Shown here: piece by piece, positions 1-8,563 of the stretch
How positions within the stretch are numbered: the stretch's first letter is position 1
How the letters are laid out: each line of letters opens with the position of its first letter
Origin: Burkholderiaceae bacterium
Lineage (GTDB): Bacteria; Pseudomonadota; Gammaproteobacteria; Burkholderiales; Burkholderiaceae_C
Assembly: GCA_023954095.1 (NCBI GenBank)
Contig: JAMLIQ010000007.1
Coordinates: 24,564 to 88,563 of the forward strand
Reading direction: 5' to 3'
DNA length: 64,000 nt
The notes under the pieces: model-generated
What the model was told of the DNA's origin: nothing
Database searches by the model: none
The model's input: the letters and a program-made list of their open reading frames with translations, nothing else
Program-made: the position numbers and the translations under genes

Positions 1-764
1 ACCACCCGCCCCGTCACCCGGGCCTGGGCGGCCAGCGCACCGGGCAAGGCGCTGTCGGTCTTGAAGACCAGCACATTGCCCGAGGCCGCCTTGAGCAGCT
101 CGCTGGTGCGGTCGAGCGCCACCACACGCCCGTTCTTGAGCATGGCAATGCGCCCGCACAAGGCCTCGGCTTCTTCCAGGTAATGCGTCGTCAGCAAGAC
201 GGTGTGCCCCTGCTTGTTGAGCTTGGCGATGAAATGCCAGAGCGTCTGGCGCAACTCCACATCGACCCCGGCCGTGGGCTCGTCCAGCACAATGATGGGC
301 GGCTTGTGCACCAGCGCCTGGGCGACCAGCACGCGGCGCTTCATGCCGCCCGAGAGCTGGCGCATATTGGCCTGGGCCTTGTCGGTCAGGCCCAGGCTGT
401 GCAGCAATTCGTCGATCCAGTCGTCATTGCCCTTGACGCCAAAGTAGCCCGACTGGAAGCGCAGCGCCTCGCGCACATTGAAGAACGGATCGAACACCAG
501 TTCCTGCGGCACCACCCCCAGCTTGCGGCGCGCCTGCGCATAGTCCTGCTGCACATCGCTGCCCTGCACCAGCACACGGCCGCTGCTGGCGCGCGCCAGG
601 CCCGCCAGAATGCTGATGAGCGTGGTCTTGCCTGCGCCATTGGGGCCCAGCAGGCCGAAGAATTCGCCCTCCTCGATGTCCAGGCCCACCCCGCTGAGTG
701 CGTGGAAAGGGCCCCGGGGCGTGGAATAGGTCTTGGAAACGGACTGGAAGGAGACTGCGGGCAT
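1..764 (-). CDS. ABC-2 type exporter ATP-binding subunit, 3' end cut by window edge
   Basis: An ABC-transporter ATPase of the YadG/CcmA-like exporter class that would energise a partner membrane permease, expected just outside the window. The reading frame runs from ATG at 764 to the window edge with no stop, so about 254 residues are visible and the C-terminus is missing. Visible motifs are Walker A GPNGAGKTT near residue 40, signature LSGGMKRR, Walker B IIVLDEPTAGVD and the switch His in LLTTHYLEE. It follows mlaB in the same direction. In Burkholderiales a YadG/YadH-type exporter commonly lies just after the mla genes, so co-transcription is plausible. The substrate is not known. Confidence 0.9.
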   Translation of the reverse strand, partial: MPAVSFQSVSKTYSTPRGPFHALSGVGLDIEEGEFFGLLGPNGAGKTTLISILAGLARASSGRVLVQGSDVQQDYAQARRKLGVVPQELVFDPFFNVREALRFQSGYFGVKGNDDWIDELLHSLGLTDKAQANMRQLSGGMKRRVLVAQALVHKPPIIVLDEPTAGVDVELRQTLWHFIAKLNKQGHTVLLTTHYLEEAEALCGRIAMLKNGRVVALDRTSELLKAASGNVLVFKTDSALPGALAAQARVTGRV

Positions 765-841
765 GGGAGAAAGCGATTTTACGGCCTCGGCCCGCCCCGG
801 CTTGCGGCCGCAGCCCTGCACCGCTACAGGCCATGGGGCCA

Positions 842-1132
842 TCACACCCCAGAGGCGTGCGCGGTGAGCAAGGAGTCCACGCCGTACAGCGCAGCCATGC
901 CCGCCAGTGCCGGGGGCAAATCCTGAATGGACAGGGTTTTCTGGTGTGCCACAGCGTCGCGGCGACATTCCAGCAGCACAGCCAGCGCCGAACTGTCGAA
1001 CACACGCAGCGCCCCAGCGTCGATCACCCAGTGCGATGCCTGGCCCGCGCGCAGCCCCTGCAGCAACAGGCCGAGCACGCTGCTGGCCTGGCGGTGCGTC
1101 AGTTCTGCCGGCAAGGCCAGCACCACGTCCAT
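842..1132 (-). CDS. mlaB: MlaB, STAS-domain subunit of the Mla phospholipid transporter
   Basis: Small cytoplasmic STAS protein (96 residues from this start) that binds MlaF and is needed for a functional MlaFEDB inner-membrane complex. The core shows the STAS pattern: a strand, then VIDAGALRVFDSSALAVLLE, where the conserved D-S-S-A-L turn lies at the start of the recognition helix. An ATG at 1150 overlapping the mlaC stop would add six residues; the start at 1132 is preferred because it has AAGGG upstream and begins directly at the domain. It is the last mla gene of the run, directly downstream of mlaC. Confidence 0.88.
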   Translation of the reverse strand: MDVVLALPAELTHRQASSVLGLLLQGLRAGQASHWVIDAGALRVFDSSALAVLLECRRDAVAHQKTLSIQDLPPALAGMAALYGVDSLLTAHASGV

Positions 1133-1136
1133 GCCG

Positions 1137-1775
1137 TCAGCCCTTGGCATTGCTCAGGTTGCGGGCGGCCAGGGCATCGATCAGGCCGTCAATGCCTTTG
1201 GCGTTGATTTCCCGGGCAAACTGGCTGCGGTAGGTTTCCACCAGCCAGGCGCCCAGAACGTTGAGGTTGTAGATCTTCCAGCCGGTCCCCTGGCCCGGGG
1301 TTTTCTCCAGCCAGTAGTCCAGCTGTATCGGATCTCCCCGGCCCCGCACCTCCGTGCGCACCAGCACGTCCTTGTCCTCCGGGCTGGCCCGCAGCGGCTT
1401 GACGTGGACCGTCTGGTCACTCACCTGCGCCAAGGCACCGGCATAGGTGCGCACCAGCAGAGTCTTGAATTCATCCTGCAGCCGCTTTTGCTGCTCGGGG
1501 CTGGCCTTGCGCCAGCCCGGACCCACGGCTGCTGCCGTCATGCGGCGGAAATTCACGTTCGGCATGATGGTCTTGTCCACCAGCGCGATGACCTTGTCGA
1601 GATCGCCGGCCTTGATGGATTTGTCGGCACGCAGGGCATCGAGCACTTCGGTGGACAGGCGCTGCACCATCGCATCGGGCGCCTCATCGGCCGCATGCAC
1701 GGCCCCTGCTCCCGCCAAAGCCCATACAGCCGCCAAGCTGGCCACCAGGCGACCCAGAAAACGTCGGTTCATCAT
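1137..1775 (-). CDS. mlaC: MlaC, periplasmic phospholipid-binding shuttle protein
   Basis: Soluble periplasmic lipid carrier (212 residues) that passes phospholipid between the outer-membrane MlaA complex and the inner-membrane MlaFEDB transporter. The N-terminus is a clear Sec signal peptide: MNRRF, a hydrophobic stretch, then VHA-A cleavage near residue 28. The body has the Tol_Tol_Ttg2 family features, including IMPNVNFRRMTAAAVG and LDYWLEKTPGQGTGWKIYNL. AGGAAG lies a few bases before the start. The gene sits between mlaA and mlaB, an order (FEDACB, with mlaA inside the operon) typical of betaproteobacteria and different from E. coli, where mlaA is elsewhere. Confidence 0.93.
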   Translation of the reverse strand: MMNRRFLGRLVASLAAVWALAGAGAVHAADEAPDAMVQRLSTEVLDALRADKSIKAGDLDKVIALVDKTIMPNVNFRRMTAAAVGPGWRKASPEQQKRLQDEFKTLLVRTYAGALAQVSDQTVHVKPLRASPEDKDVLVRTEVRGRGDPIQLDYWLEKTPGQGTGWKIYNLNVLGAWLVETYRSQFAREINAKGIDGLIDALAARNLSNAKG

Positions 1776-1808
1776 TTCTTCCTCACTTCATTGCGCCTGC
1801 ACCCAGGC

Positions 1809-2603
1809 TCACTCTTGCGGTTCCGGGGGCAGGCGACCGTCATCGCTGCCCGGCGCAGGCCCACGCCCGGCGGCATCGGCAGCCCGCTGGCTGCGCACCT
1901 GCAGGAACACGTCGCGCGTAAAGCTGTATTTGTCCAGCGCCGCGCCGTCGAGCACTTCGCCCGCACGCAGCAGGTTCGCACGGGTATCCACCGCACGCAG
2001 CGCATACAGACTGTTGCGGGCGGGTATGGGATCGACATGGCGCACGGGGTTGCCCCGCATGTCCACCGGCAAAGCCAGCGTGTCGCGCACCGTGGACGGT
2101 CCCAGAATGGGCAGCACCAGATAGGGACCCGGCGGCATGCCCCAGCGTCCCAGCGTCAACCCGAAATCCTGCTTGTGCCGCTCCAGCCCCATCTCGCTGG
2201 CCACATCGAGCACGCCGCCCAGACCCATGATGGTGTTGATACCTACGCGGAAGAAGCTCGACAAGGCCCCCTCGGCACGCAGTTGCAAGGTGTTGTTGAC
2301 AAACGACCAGGCGTCACCCAGGTTGGAGAAGAAATTGCTGACCCCGGTGCGCACCGGCGCAGGCGTGGCCTGCTGGTAGGCCGTGGCCACGGGTTTGAGC
2401 AAGGCCGAATCCACTGCATCGTTGAACCGCGTCATGCTGCGGTTGTAGGGCTCCAGCGGATCATCGGGATGGGCCTGCGGGCCACTGGCGCAGCCCGCCA
2501 GCACCAGCGCACCCAACAAAAGCGCCGCAGTCCGGGCAGCGCCCGGCAACGTGGCAGTTGGTTCTTCAGGGCGGAGAACGCCCTCGGTCGTGGCGGTAGT
2601 CAT
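1809..2603 (-). CDS. mlaA: MlaA (VacJ) outer-membrane lipoprotein
   Basis: Outer-membrane lipoprotein (264 residues) that removes mislocalised phospholipid from the outer leaflet and hands it to MlaC. A lipobox LVLAGC places the lipidated Cys at residue 38. The mature part has the VacJ signatures DPLEPYNRSMTRFND near its start and GPSTVRDTLALPVD later. The ATG overlaps the mlaD stop by four bases (ATGA), which fixes the start and implies translational coupling, yet it leaves an unusually long stretch of about 25 residues before the hydrophobic core of the signal peptide. A proline- and glutamate-rich C-terminal tail follows the domain. Confidence 0.94.
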   Translation of the reverse strand: MTTATTEGVLRPEEPTATLPGAARTAALLLGALVLAGCASGPQAHPDDPLEPYNRSMTRFNDAVDSALLKPVATAYQQATPAPVRTGVSNFFSNLGDAWSFVNNTLQLRAEGALSSFFRVGINTIMGLGGVLDVASEMGLERHKQDFGLTLGRWGMPPGPYLVLPILGPSTVRDTLALPVDMRGNPVRHVDPIPARNSLYALRAVDTRANLLRAGEVLDGAALDKYSFTRDVFLQVRSQRAADAAGRGPAPGSDDGRLPPEPQE

Positions 2604-3082
2604 TTGCTGCTGTCTGCTGGGGGCACGCCTTCGGCGGCTTTGTTGAAGAGGAACTGGCTGATGAGGTTTTCCAGCACGATGGCGGACTGCGTGGCGGCCA
2701 CGACATCCCCCGGTGCCAGATTGTGCTCGTCCGCACCGGCCTCGATGCCGATGTACTGCTCTCCCAGCAAGCCACTGGTGAGAATCTTGAGCGAACTGTC
2801 TTTCGGGAAAGCATACCGGTCCTGCAATTGCAGCGTGACCCGCGCCTGGTAAATCTTGTCATCAAACGTGATCGATTCCACACGCCCCACCACCACGCCT
2901 GCGCTGCGCACCGCCGCCTGGGGCTTGAGGCCGCCAATGTTGTCGAATCGCGCCGTCACGCGGTAGCCCGACTGGAAATTCAGGGTCAGCAGATTGGCTG
3001 ATTGCAGCGCCAGAAACACCAGCGCAACCACACCGAGCATGACGAAAAGGCCGACCCAGACATCGTTCTTGGACTGCTGCAT
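2600..3082 (-). CDS. mlaD: MlaD, MCE-domain substrate-binding subunit
   Basis: Inner-membrane-anchored MCE protein (160 residues) that forms the hexameric lipid channel on top of MlaFE. One transmembrane helix lies at about residues 10-30 (GLFVMLGVVALVFLAL), followed by the MCE domain at about 38-117 with GYRVTARFDNIGGLKPQAAV and the GLLGEQYIGIE end. The C-terminal tail holds helices expected to line the pore (VLENLISQFLFNKA). It lies 19 bases after mlaE and overlaps mlaA by four bases, so the operon is compact. Confidence 0.95.
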   Translation of the reverse strand: MQQSKNDVWVGLFVMLGVVALVFLALQSANLLTLNFQSGYRVTARFDNIGGLKPQAAVRSAGVVVGRVESITFDDKIYQARVTLQLQDRYAFPKDSSLKILTSGLLGEQYIGIEAGADEHNLAPGDVVAATQSAIVLENLISQFLFNKAAEGVPPADSSK

Positions 3083-3101
3083 CGTTATTCCTTCTTTCTC
3101 T

Positions 3102-3884
3102 TCAGATACTGAACATCAGGGTCGTGAGGATGAAGTCCAGACCCAACACGGCCAGAGACGCCATCACCACGGTGCGCGTCGTGGCCCGCGACACACCTTC
3201 GGGCGTGGGCCGGGCCGTGTAGCCCTGCAGCAGCGCCACAAAGGTGACCGTGAAACCAAAAACGATGCTTTTCACGACACCGTTGCCCACATCGCTGAAA
3301 ACATCCACACCGCCCTGCATCTGGCTCCAGAAAGAGCCGCCGTCGATGCCGATCATGCCGACCGCCACCACCCAGCCGCCAATCACGCCCACCGCACTGA
3401 ACACCGCCGCCAGCACCGGCATGGCCACCACCCCGGCCCAGAAACGCGGAGCAAGAATGCGGCGCTCAGGGTCAACCGCCATCATCTCCATGGCGCTGAG
3501 CTGCTCGCCGGCACGCATCAGGCCGATCTCGGCGGTCAGCGAGGTACCGGCGCGCCCGGCAAACAGCAGCGCCGTGATCACCGGCCCGAGTTCACGCAGC
3601 AGGCTCAGCGCCACCAGTTGCCCCAGCGCCTCGGTCGAACCAAAATCCTGCAGCGTGTAGTAGCCCTGCAGGGCCAGCACGAACCCCACAAAAAGGCCCG
3701 ACACGGTAATGATGGCCAGCGAGTAATTGCCCAGAAAATGCACCTGGTCGCGCACCAGGCCCGGACGCTGCCATACCGCCGGAAACAATCCCAGCAGGCG
3801 CGCGAACAGACGCGCCCCCAGGCCGATGTCGGCGAGCTTGCGCCGCACGGCGAAGCCCAGGTCGGCAGGGTGGTACCAGCTCAT
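3102..3884 (-). CDS. mlaE: MlaE, ABC permease of the phospholipid transporter
   Basis: Permease of the Mla system (260 residues, the usual family length). It has the MlaE/YrbE pattern of membrane helices and the conserved core ELGPVITALLFAGRAGTSLTAEIGLM, with the coupling region MEMMAVDPERRILAPRF next. It forms the transmembrane core that contacts MlaF inside and MlaD outside. The ATG overlaps the mlaF stop by four bases. Confidence 0.95.
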   Translation of the reverse strand: MSWYHPADLGFAVRRKLADIGLGARLFARLLGLFPAVWQRPGLVRDQVHFLGNYSLAIITVSGLFVGFVLALQGYYTLQDFGSTEALGQLVALSLLRELGPVITALLFAGRAGTSLTAEIGLMRAGEQLSAMEMMAVDPERRILAPRFWAGVVAMPVLAAVFSAVGVIGGWVVAVGMIGIDGGSFWSQMQGGVDVFSDVGNGVVKSIVFGFTVTFVALLQGYTARPTPEGVSRATTRTVVMASLAVLGLDFILTTLMFSI

Positions 3885-4711
3885 GCAGCCCCTCCGTCCA
3901 GCGGACCGAAATCCTGCGCCACATCGGGGCCCGGGTAGTGAAAAGGTACGGGACCCACCGGCAACGCGTTGACAAACTGGTGCACCAGCGGGTCGGGGCT
4001 GTGGCGTACCTCGTCGGGCGTGCCCTGCGCGGCAATGGTGCCCGGCCCCAGGATGATCACATGGTCAGCCAGCTCGAAGGTGGCCTCCAGGTCATGCGAC
4101 ACCAGAATGGTGGTCAGGCCCATGGCGTCGTTGAGCTGGCGAATCAGCTGCGCCGCCGTGCCCAGCGAGATCGGGTCCAGCCCGGCAAAGGGTTCGTCGT
4201 ACATCACGAGTTCCGGGTCCAGCGCGATGGCCCGCGCCAGCGCAACCCGACGCGCCATGCCCCCGGAAATCTGGGCGGGCATGAGGTCGCGCGCACCCCG
4301 CAGGCCCACGGCGTGCAGCTTCATGAGCACGACATCGCGCACCAATGCCTCGGGCAGGTCGGTGTGCTCGCGCAGCGGAAAAGCCACGTTCTCGAACACG
4401 CTCATGTCGGTAAACAGCGCGCCAAACTGGAACAGCATGCCCATGCGACGCCGTGCGGCATAAAGCTGCGCCATTTCCATACGCCCCACATCCTGACCGT
4501 CAAACAGCACCTCGCCCTGCTGGGCGCGCTGCTGGCCGCCAATCAGGCGCAGCACGGTGGTCTTGCCGCCGCCCGAGGCGCCCATGATGGCCGTGACCTT
4601 GCCGCGCGGCACGGACAACGACAAGCCACGCAGCACCGGCTGCGCACCGTAGCCAAAATGGACGTTGCGCAGCTCGATCAGCGGATCGGCGGACGGGGAT
4701 GTGAAAGACAT
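3881..4711 (-). CDS. mlaF: MlaF, ATP-binding subunit of the phospholipid transporter
   Basis: ABC ATPase (276 residues from ATG 4711) powering MlaE. Walker A GASGGGKTT is near residue 45, the signature is ISGGMARRVALARA, Walker B is LVMYDEPFAGLD and the switch His is in LVSHDLEA. The open frame extends nine codons upstream to a TTG at 4738, but the ATG at 4711 is the more likely start. It is the first gene of the mla operon here, divergent from speD across about 320 bases. Confidence 0.94.
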   Translation of the reverse strand: MSFTSPSADPLIELRNVHFGYGAQPVLRGLSLSVPRGKVTAIMGASGGGKTTVLRLIGGQQRAQQGEVLFDGQDVGRMEMAQLYAARRRMGMLFQFGALFTDMSVFENVAFPLREHTDLPEALVRDVVLMKLHAVGLRGARDLMPAQISGGMARRVALARAIALDPELVMYDEPFAGLDPISLGTAAQLIRQLNDAMGLTTILVSHDLEATFELADHVIILGPGTIAAQGTPDEVRHSPDPLVHQFVNALPVGPVPFHYPGPDVAQDFGPLDGGAA

Positions 4712-4782
4712 GGACGGATGTGCGGCTGCCTGAGGCAAAAGATCATATGAGGGATTGCCCTAGGTTGCTGGCGCCGGGCCTA

Positions 4783-4810
4783 TTGTGCATCGCATCAAAA
4801 ATACTACAAT
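4783..4810 (+). promoter_or_regulatory. Possible sigma-70 promoter and long leader of speD
   Basis: TTGTGC at 4783-4788 and TACAAT at 4805-4810 are 16 bases apart, a plausible -35/-10 pair reading toward speD. Transcription from it would leave a leader of about 215 bases before the speD ATG, containing a GC-rich inverted repeat around 4835-4848 (CGCCCGGCCGGGCG). No known riboswitch was recognised. The rest of the mlaF-speD gap holds nothing else clear. Confidence 0.35.
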
Positions 4811-5033
4811 GGCCGGTTCAGAAAAACCGCTCGCCCGGCCGGGCGGATTGCTGTCAGCGTTGCATTGGCGTCACACACGTACAACGGAACGAGGGCGCGG
4901 CAAGATGGCCGGCGACGCTTCTCCCATTCCCCCGTGTACCCACCGCCTGCAACGTACCGGGCGGCAGACTTGGCTTGCATTCCGTGGTCTGCCGATTTTT
5001 GCCAACCTCGCAAAAAAGGGAGAAACCGCACCC

Positions 5034-5456
5034 ATGAAGAACCCACGCTCCGTGGCACCCACGCTCACCCCTGTCGTCCTGTCGCCCAAGGCACGCAATG
5101 CCACCGGCCTGCACCTGATCGGCGATCTCTATGGCTGCCTGTGTGACAGCCGCCTGATGCACGACGCGCAGTTCCTCGAACAGTTCTGCAAGGCGCGCGT
5201 GGCCGCAGCCGACCTGACCTCGGTGGGCAGCCTGTTCCACAGCTTTGGTGAAGGCGGTGGTGTGACCGGCGTGGTGGTGCTGGCCGAATCGCACCTGTCG
5301 ATCCATACCTGGCCCGAATCGGGCTATGTGACGCTGGATGTCTACGTGTGCAACTACTCCACCGACAACCGCCCCAAGGCGCAGAAGCTGTTTGACGATA
5401 TCCAGGCAGCCTTCAACCCGGCCGACCCCCACCTGCACCGCGTCGAGCGCGCCTGA
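5034..5456 (+). CDS. speD: S-adenosylmethionine decarboxylase proenzyme SpeD
   Basis: Makes decarboxylated S-adenosylmethionine, the aminopropyl donor for spermidine. The 140-residue protein is of the short bacterial/archaeal class that self-cleaves to create a pyruvoyl cofactor. The cleavage motif AESHLSIHTWPE is present, with predicted cleavage between Glu85 and Ser86, and Cys/His residues in LIGDLYGC and GSLFHSFGEGG match the family. The frame is open upstream to 4785, but ATG 5034 with AAAAGGGAGAAA just before it and the domain start support this start. The stop is followed directly by the speE ATG. Confidence 0.93.
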   Translation: MKNPRSVAPTLTPVVLSPKARNATGLHLIGDLYGCLCDSRLMHDAQFLEQFCKARVAAADLTSVGSLFHSFGEGGGVTGVVVLAESHLSIHTWPESGYVTLDVYVCNYSTDNRPKAQKLFDDIQAAFNPADPHLHRVERA

Positions 5457-6407
5457 ATGATGCCCCCGCAAGCACCGCGCTATGTGGCCGAGCGCCTGAC
5501 GCCCGATTTCGGTTTTTACCTGCGCGAAAGCGCCCTTCTCGCGCAGAAACAGTCGCCCTGGCAGCACATCGAAGTGTTCGATAACCCGCTGTTTGGCCGC
5601 GTGATGCGCATCGATGGCTGCTTCATGACCTCCGAACGCGACGAATTCTTCTACCACGAGCCCATGGTGCACCTGCCAGCCATCGCCCACCCCGGGCCGC
5701 GCAGCGCCCTGGTAGTGGGGGGCGGCGACGGCGGCGCGGCCGAAGAACTGCTCAAGTACCCCAGCATGGAGCGCGTGCTGCTGGCTGAACTGGACGCCGA
5801 TGTGGTGCACATGGCACGCGAATGGCTGGGCAACATCCACCACGGCGCCCTGGACGACCCGCGCCTGGAAATTCGCCTGGGCGATGCACGTGCGCTGATC
5901 GCGTCGTGCAGCGAACGCTTCGATCAGATCGTTCTCGACCTGACCGACCCCATCGGCCCCGCGCTCGACCTCTACACCGCCGAGTTCTATGCCGACTGCC
6001 GCCGTGCCCTGAACCCCGGCGGCGTGCTGTCGCTGCACCTGGGCTCGCCCATCCACCTGCCGGCCTCCATGGCGCGCATCGCGGCGTCACTGCGTGCAGC
6101 CTTCCCCCTCGTTCGGCCCTACCTGCAGTACGTGCCGCTGTATGGCACGCTCTGGTGCATGGCCATGGCCTCGTGCGACACCGATCCGGCCGCGCTGAGC
6201 GCCAGCGAAGTGGATGCCCGCATCGCCGAGCGCGGACTGCAGAATCTGCAGCTCTACAACGGCGCGACACACCACGGGCTGCTGGCGCAACCCAATTTCG
6301 TGCGCGAGCTGTTGCAACGCCCAGCCGAGCCTATCCACACTGGGGGCCTGCTGCAAGAGGCCATCGACCCCCATGTGCTGCCAGCCGTCCGGGTGGTGCC
6401 TGGGTAG
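5457..6407 (+). CDS. speE: Spermidine synthase SpeE (polyamine aminopropyltransferase)
   Basis: Transfers the aminopropyl group from the SpeD product to putrescine. The 316-residue protein has the nucleotide-binding GGGDGG at 88-93, the acidic ELDADVVHMAREW strand end, and the catalytic DLTDP at 161-165. The C-terminal part extends to ELLQRPAEP and beyond. The start follows the speD stop with no gap (TGA-ATG), so the two genes are one transcription unit. Preference for putrescine over another amine cannot be read from the sequence alone. Confidence 0.93.
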   Translation: MMPPQAPRYVAERLTPDFGFYLRESALLAQKQSPWQHIEVFDNPLFGRVMRIDGCFMTSERDEFFYHEPMVHLPAIAHPGPRSALVVGGGDGGAAEELLKYPSMERVLLAELDADVVHMAREWLGNIHHGALDDPRLEIRLGDARALIASCSERFDQIVLDLTDPIGPALDLYTAEFYADCRRALNPGGVLSLHLGSPIHLPASMARIAASLRAAFPLVRPYLQYVPLYGTLWCMAMASCDTDPAALSASEVDARIAERGLQNLQLYNGATHHGLLAQPNFVRELLQRPAEPIHTGGLLQEAIDPHVLPAVRVVPG

Positions 6408-6508
6408 GGCGAGACGGGCAAACACAGGAAACGGTATCAACCCCCTGCCCTGAACCTGCCCACTGCTGCAACAATGGGGATCTTCATCACCACTGGTGCT
6501 GCATTGCC

Positions 6509-8377
6509 ATGAACCCAGAACAGAAGACCCCGGCCACCGTCCTGCAGGCACTGACCCGGCATCGCGTCTGGAGCCAGCTCGACCCGGCCACCCTGGCCGC
6601 GCTGGCGCCCCAGTGGGAGCAGACGCAAGCCGATGTAGGCAGCCCGCTGCTGCCGCAGGGCCGCCTGCACAGCCGCACCGGGCTGATTCTGGGCGGCACG
6701 GTGGATCTGCACGACCCCGACCTGGACATGGCGGTCCACCTGCAGGCCGGTGACATGTTCGGCTTTGGCGCCACACCCACACAGCACCTGACCACCTGGC
6801 AGGCCACCGCTGCATCCGATTGCCGCATTGCCTGGCTGGACGCGCAAACCGTCACCTCTCTATGCCGCGAGCATGGCGCACTGGCGTATTTTTTCCCCTC
6901 TCTTCCGGCTGCGGTGCAACCCAGTCCCGCCCCTGCGCCCGACTCGGGGGTGCACCTGAACCTGCTGGGCACCTCGGTACGCGCACTCATCAAGCGCGAG
7001 CCCATCACCCTGGCTCCCGAGACCCCCATCCGCGCCGCGGCACAGCAAATGTGCGACTTGCGCGTCTCGTCCGTGCTGCTGGTGCAGCAAGGACACCTGT
7101 TCGGCCTGGTGACCGACCGTGACCTGCGCAACCGCGTGGTGGCGCAGGGTCTGGACATCGACCGCCCGGTCTCCGACATCGCCACACTGGCTCCCCTGAC
7201 CCTGCAGGCACAAAGCCCGGCCTTCGAGGCCCTGTTGCTCATGGCACGGCACAACATCCACCACATGCCGGTGATGGACGGCACGCGCATTGTCGGCATG
7301 ATCACGGCCACCGATCTGGCCGAGCAGCACAGCACATCGCCGGTCTACCTGGCGGGCGACGTCTACAAGCAGACCACGGTCGAAGGATTGGCGCGCACCA
7401 GCACCAAGATACGCCCCCTGCAGCAGCACCTGGCCTCAGCCGATGCCAGTGCCTACAGCACGGGCCACATCATCACCACGATCACCGACGCCATCACCAC
7501 ACGGTTGATCCATCTGGCCGAAGCCCAACTGGGCCCGCCGCCGGTGGACTATGTGTGGGTGGCGGCCGGATCGCAGGCGCGCAGCGAGCAGACAGCCAAG
7601 TCCGACCAGGACAACTGCCTGGTGCTGGACGACCGCTACGACGAGGCCGCACACGGCGACTACTTTCGCGCGTTTTCCCGCTTTGTCTGCGACGGGCTGG
7701 CCGATTGCGGCTACATCCACTGTCCCGGCGAAATGATGGCCATGACCGACAAATGGCGCCAGCCCCGTGCGCGCTGGGCACAGTACTTCCAGCAATGGGT
7801 GGACAAGCCCGAACCCATGGCACTGATGCTGACCTGCGTCTTCTTCGATCTGCGCGCCATCCATGGAAAGACAGAGCTGCTCGACTCCCTGCGCCAGGAG
7901 GTGCTGCAGCGTACCCGGGGCAACAGCCTGTTTCTGGCGCACATGGTCGGCAACGCACTCAAGCACCGCCCGCCGCTGGGACTGTTCGGCACCATCTCGC
8001 GCATCCGCGGGGGCGAGAATGCCGGCACCATCGACCTCAAGCACAGCGGCATCGTGCCCATCGTGGACCTGGCGCGCGTATATGCACTGGCGGGCGGAGC
8101 AGCGTCGGTGAACACACACGACAGGCTGGAGCAGGTGGCCGAGGCTGGCGAAGTGAGCCCGCAAAGCGCCCGCGACCTGCGCGATGCGCTGGAGTTCCTC
8201 TCCAAGCTGCGTATCGACCACCAGGCCCGGCAAATGGCCCGGGGGCAGGCTCCCGACAATTTCCTGGCACTGGAGGAGTTGTCAAACTTCGAACGCAGCC
8301 ACCTCAAGGAAGCCTTCTCGGTAGTGCAGACGCTGCAGGGGGTGCTGGGGCAGCGGTATCAGACGGGGAGGTATTGA
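6509..8377 (+). CDS. Cyclic-nucleotide-type / CBS pair / DUF294 nucleotidyltransferase protein (copy A)
   Basis: A 622-residue cytoplasmic signalling protein of unknown target. It has a cNMP-binding-like beta-roll at about 15-130, two CBS domains at about 160-275 (LRVSSVLLVQQGHLFGLVTDRDLRNRV, then IHHMPVMDGTRIVGMITATDLAE), a GlnD-like nucleotidyltransferase core at about 345-400 (GSQARSEQTAKSDQDN with the metal-binding D-x-D), and a DUF294 C-terminal helical region. The frame is open far upstream, but ATG 6509 begins the recognisable protein. It is convergent with an operon ending in a DEDDh exonuclease. A second protein of the same architecture lies at 31513-33375, also paired with an exonuclease. 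The nucleotidyltransferase motif looks intact; its substrate is unknown. Confidence 0.85.
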   Translation: MNPEQKTPATVLQALTRHRVWSQLDPATLAALAPQWEQTQADVGSPLLPQGRLHSRTGLILGGTVDLHDPDLDMAVHLQAGDMFGFGATPTQHLTTWQATAASDCRIAWLDAQTVTSLCREHGALAYFFPSLPAAVQPSPAPAPDSGVHLNLLGTSVRALIKREPITLAPETPIRAAAQQMCDLRVSSVLLVQQGHLFGLVTDRDLRNRVVAQGLDIDRPVSDIATLAPLTLQAQSPAFEALLLMARHNIHHMPVMDGTRIVGMITATDLAEQHSTSPVYLAGDVYKQTTVEGLARTSTKIRPLQQHLASADASAYSTGHIITTITDAITTRLIHLAEAQLGPPPVDYVWVAAGSQARSEQTAKSDQDNCLVLDDRYDEAAHGDYFRAFSRFVCDGLADCGYIHCPGEMMAMTDKWRQPRARWAQYFQQWVDKPEPMALMLTCVFFDLRAIHGKTELLDSLRQEVLQRTRGNSLFLAHMVGNALKHRPPLGLFGTISRIRGGENAGTIDLKHSGIVPIVDLARVYALAGGAASVNTHDRLEQVAEAGEVSPQSARDLRDALEFLSKLRIDHQARQMARGQAPDNFLALEELSNFERSHLKEAFSVVQTLQGVLGQRYQTGRY

Positions 8378-8386
8378 GTATTTTTG

Positions 8387-8423
8387 GGCTCTAGCGCTTA
8401 TGGGGCAAGCGCTAACAGCTATT
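8387..8423 (+). repeat. Palindromic repeat family, left copy of an inverted pair
   Basis: A 37-base copy reading GGCTCTAGCGCTTATG then GGGCAAGCGCTAACAGCTATT. It contains the internal AGCGCTT...AAGCGCT palindrome and is the perfect reverse complement of 8518-8554. With looser ends the two arms extend to 8371-8423 and 8518-8570. Other copies lie at 17941, 20797, 22440, 30818, 34226, 42906, 52499, 55217 and 57112. Confidence 0.9.
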
Positions 8424-8450
8424 GAGTTTGCAGCGTATCTTGCGCTTTGC

Positions 8451-8490
8451 TGAGGGATGAGGCCGGGGCGAGACCCGGCCTCATCCCTCA
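8451..8490. terminator. 17-bp perfect hairpin between convergent genes
   Basis: TGAGGGATGAGGCCGGG at 8451-8467 is followed after six bases by its exact reverse complement at 8474-8490. It lies in the middle of the inverted repeat pair 8387-8423/8518-8554, so the 8371-8570 gap can fold as one long nested stem. The position between two convergent stops suggests a bidirectional transcription barrier; there is no clear T-run on the plus side, so a classical intrinsic terminator is not proven. Confidence 0.6.
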
Positions 8491-8517
8491 AGAAAATACA
8501 TCAACAACTACAAAAAT

Positions 8518-8554
8518 AATAGCTGTTAGCGCTTGCCCCATAAGCGCTAGAGCC
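8518..8554 (-). repeat. Palindromic repeat family, right copy of an inverted pair
   Basis: Perfect 37-base inverted match to 8387-8423 (AATAGCTGTTAGCGCTTG... to ...AAGCGCTAGAGCC), followed by AAAAAAC. Its outer end reaches the stop codon of the exonuclease fusion gene at 8564. Confidence 0.9.
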
Positions 8555-8563
8555 AAAAAACAT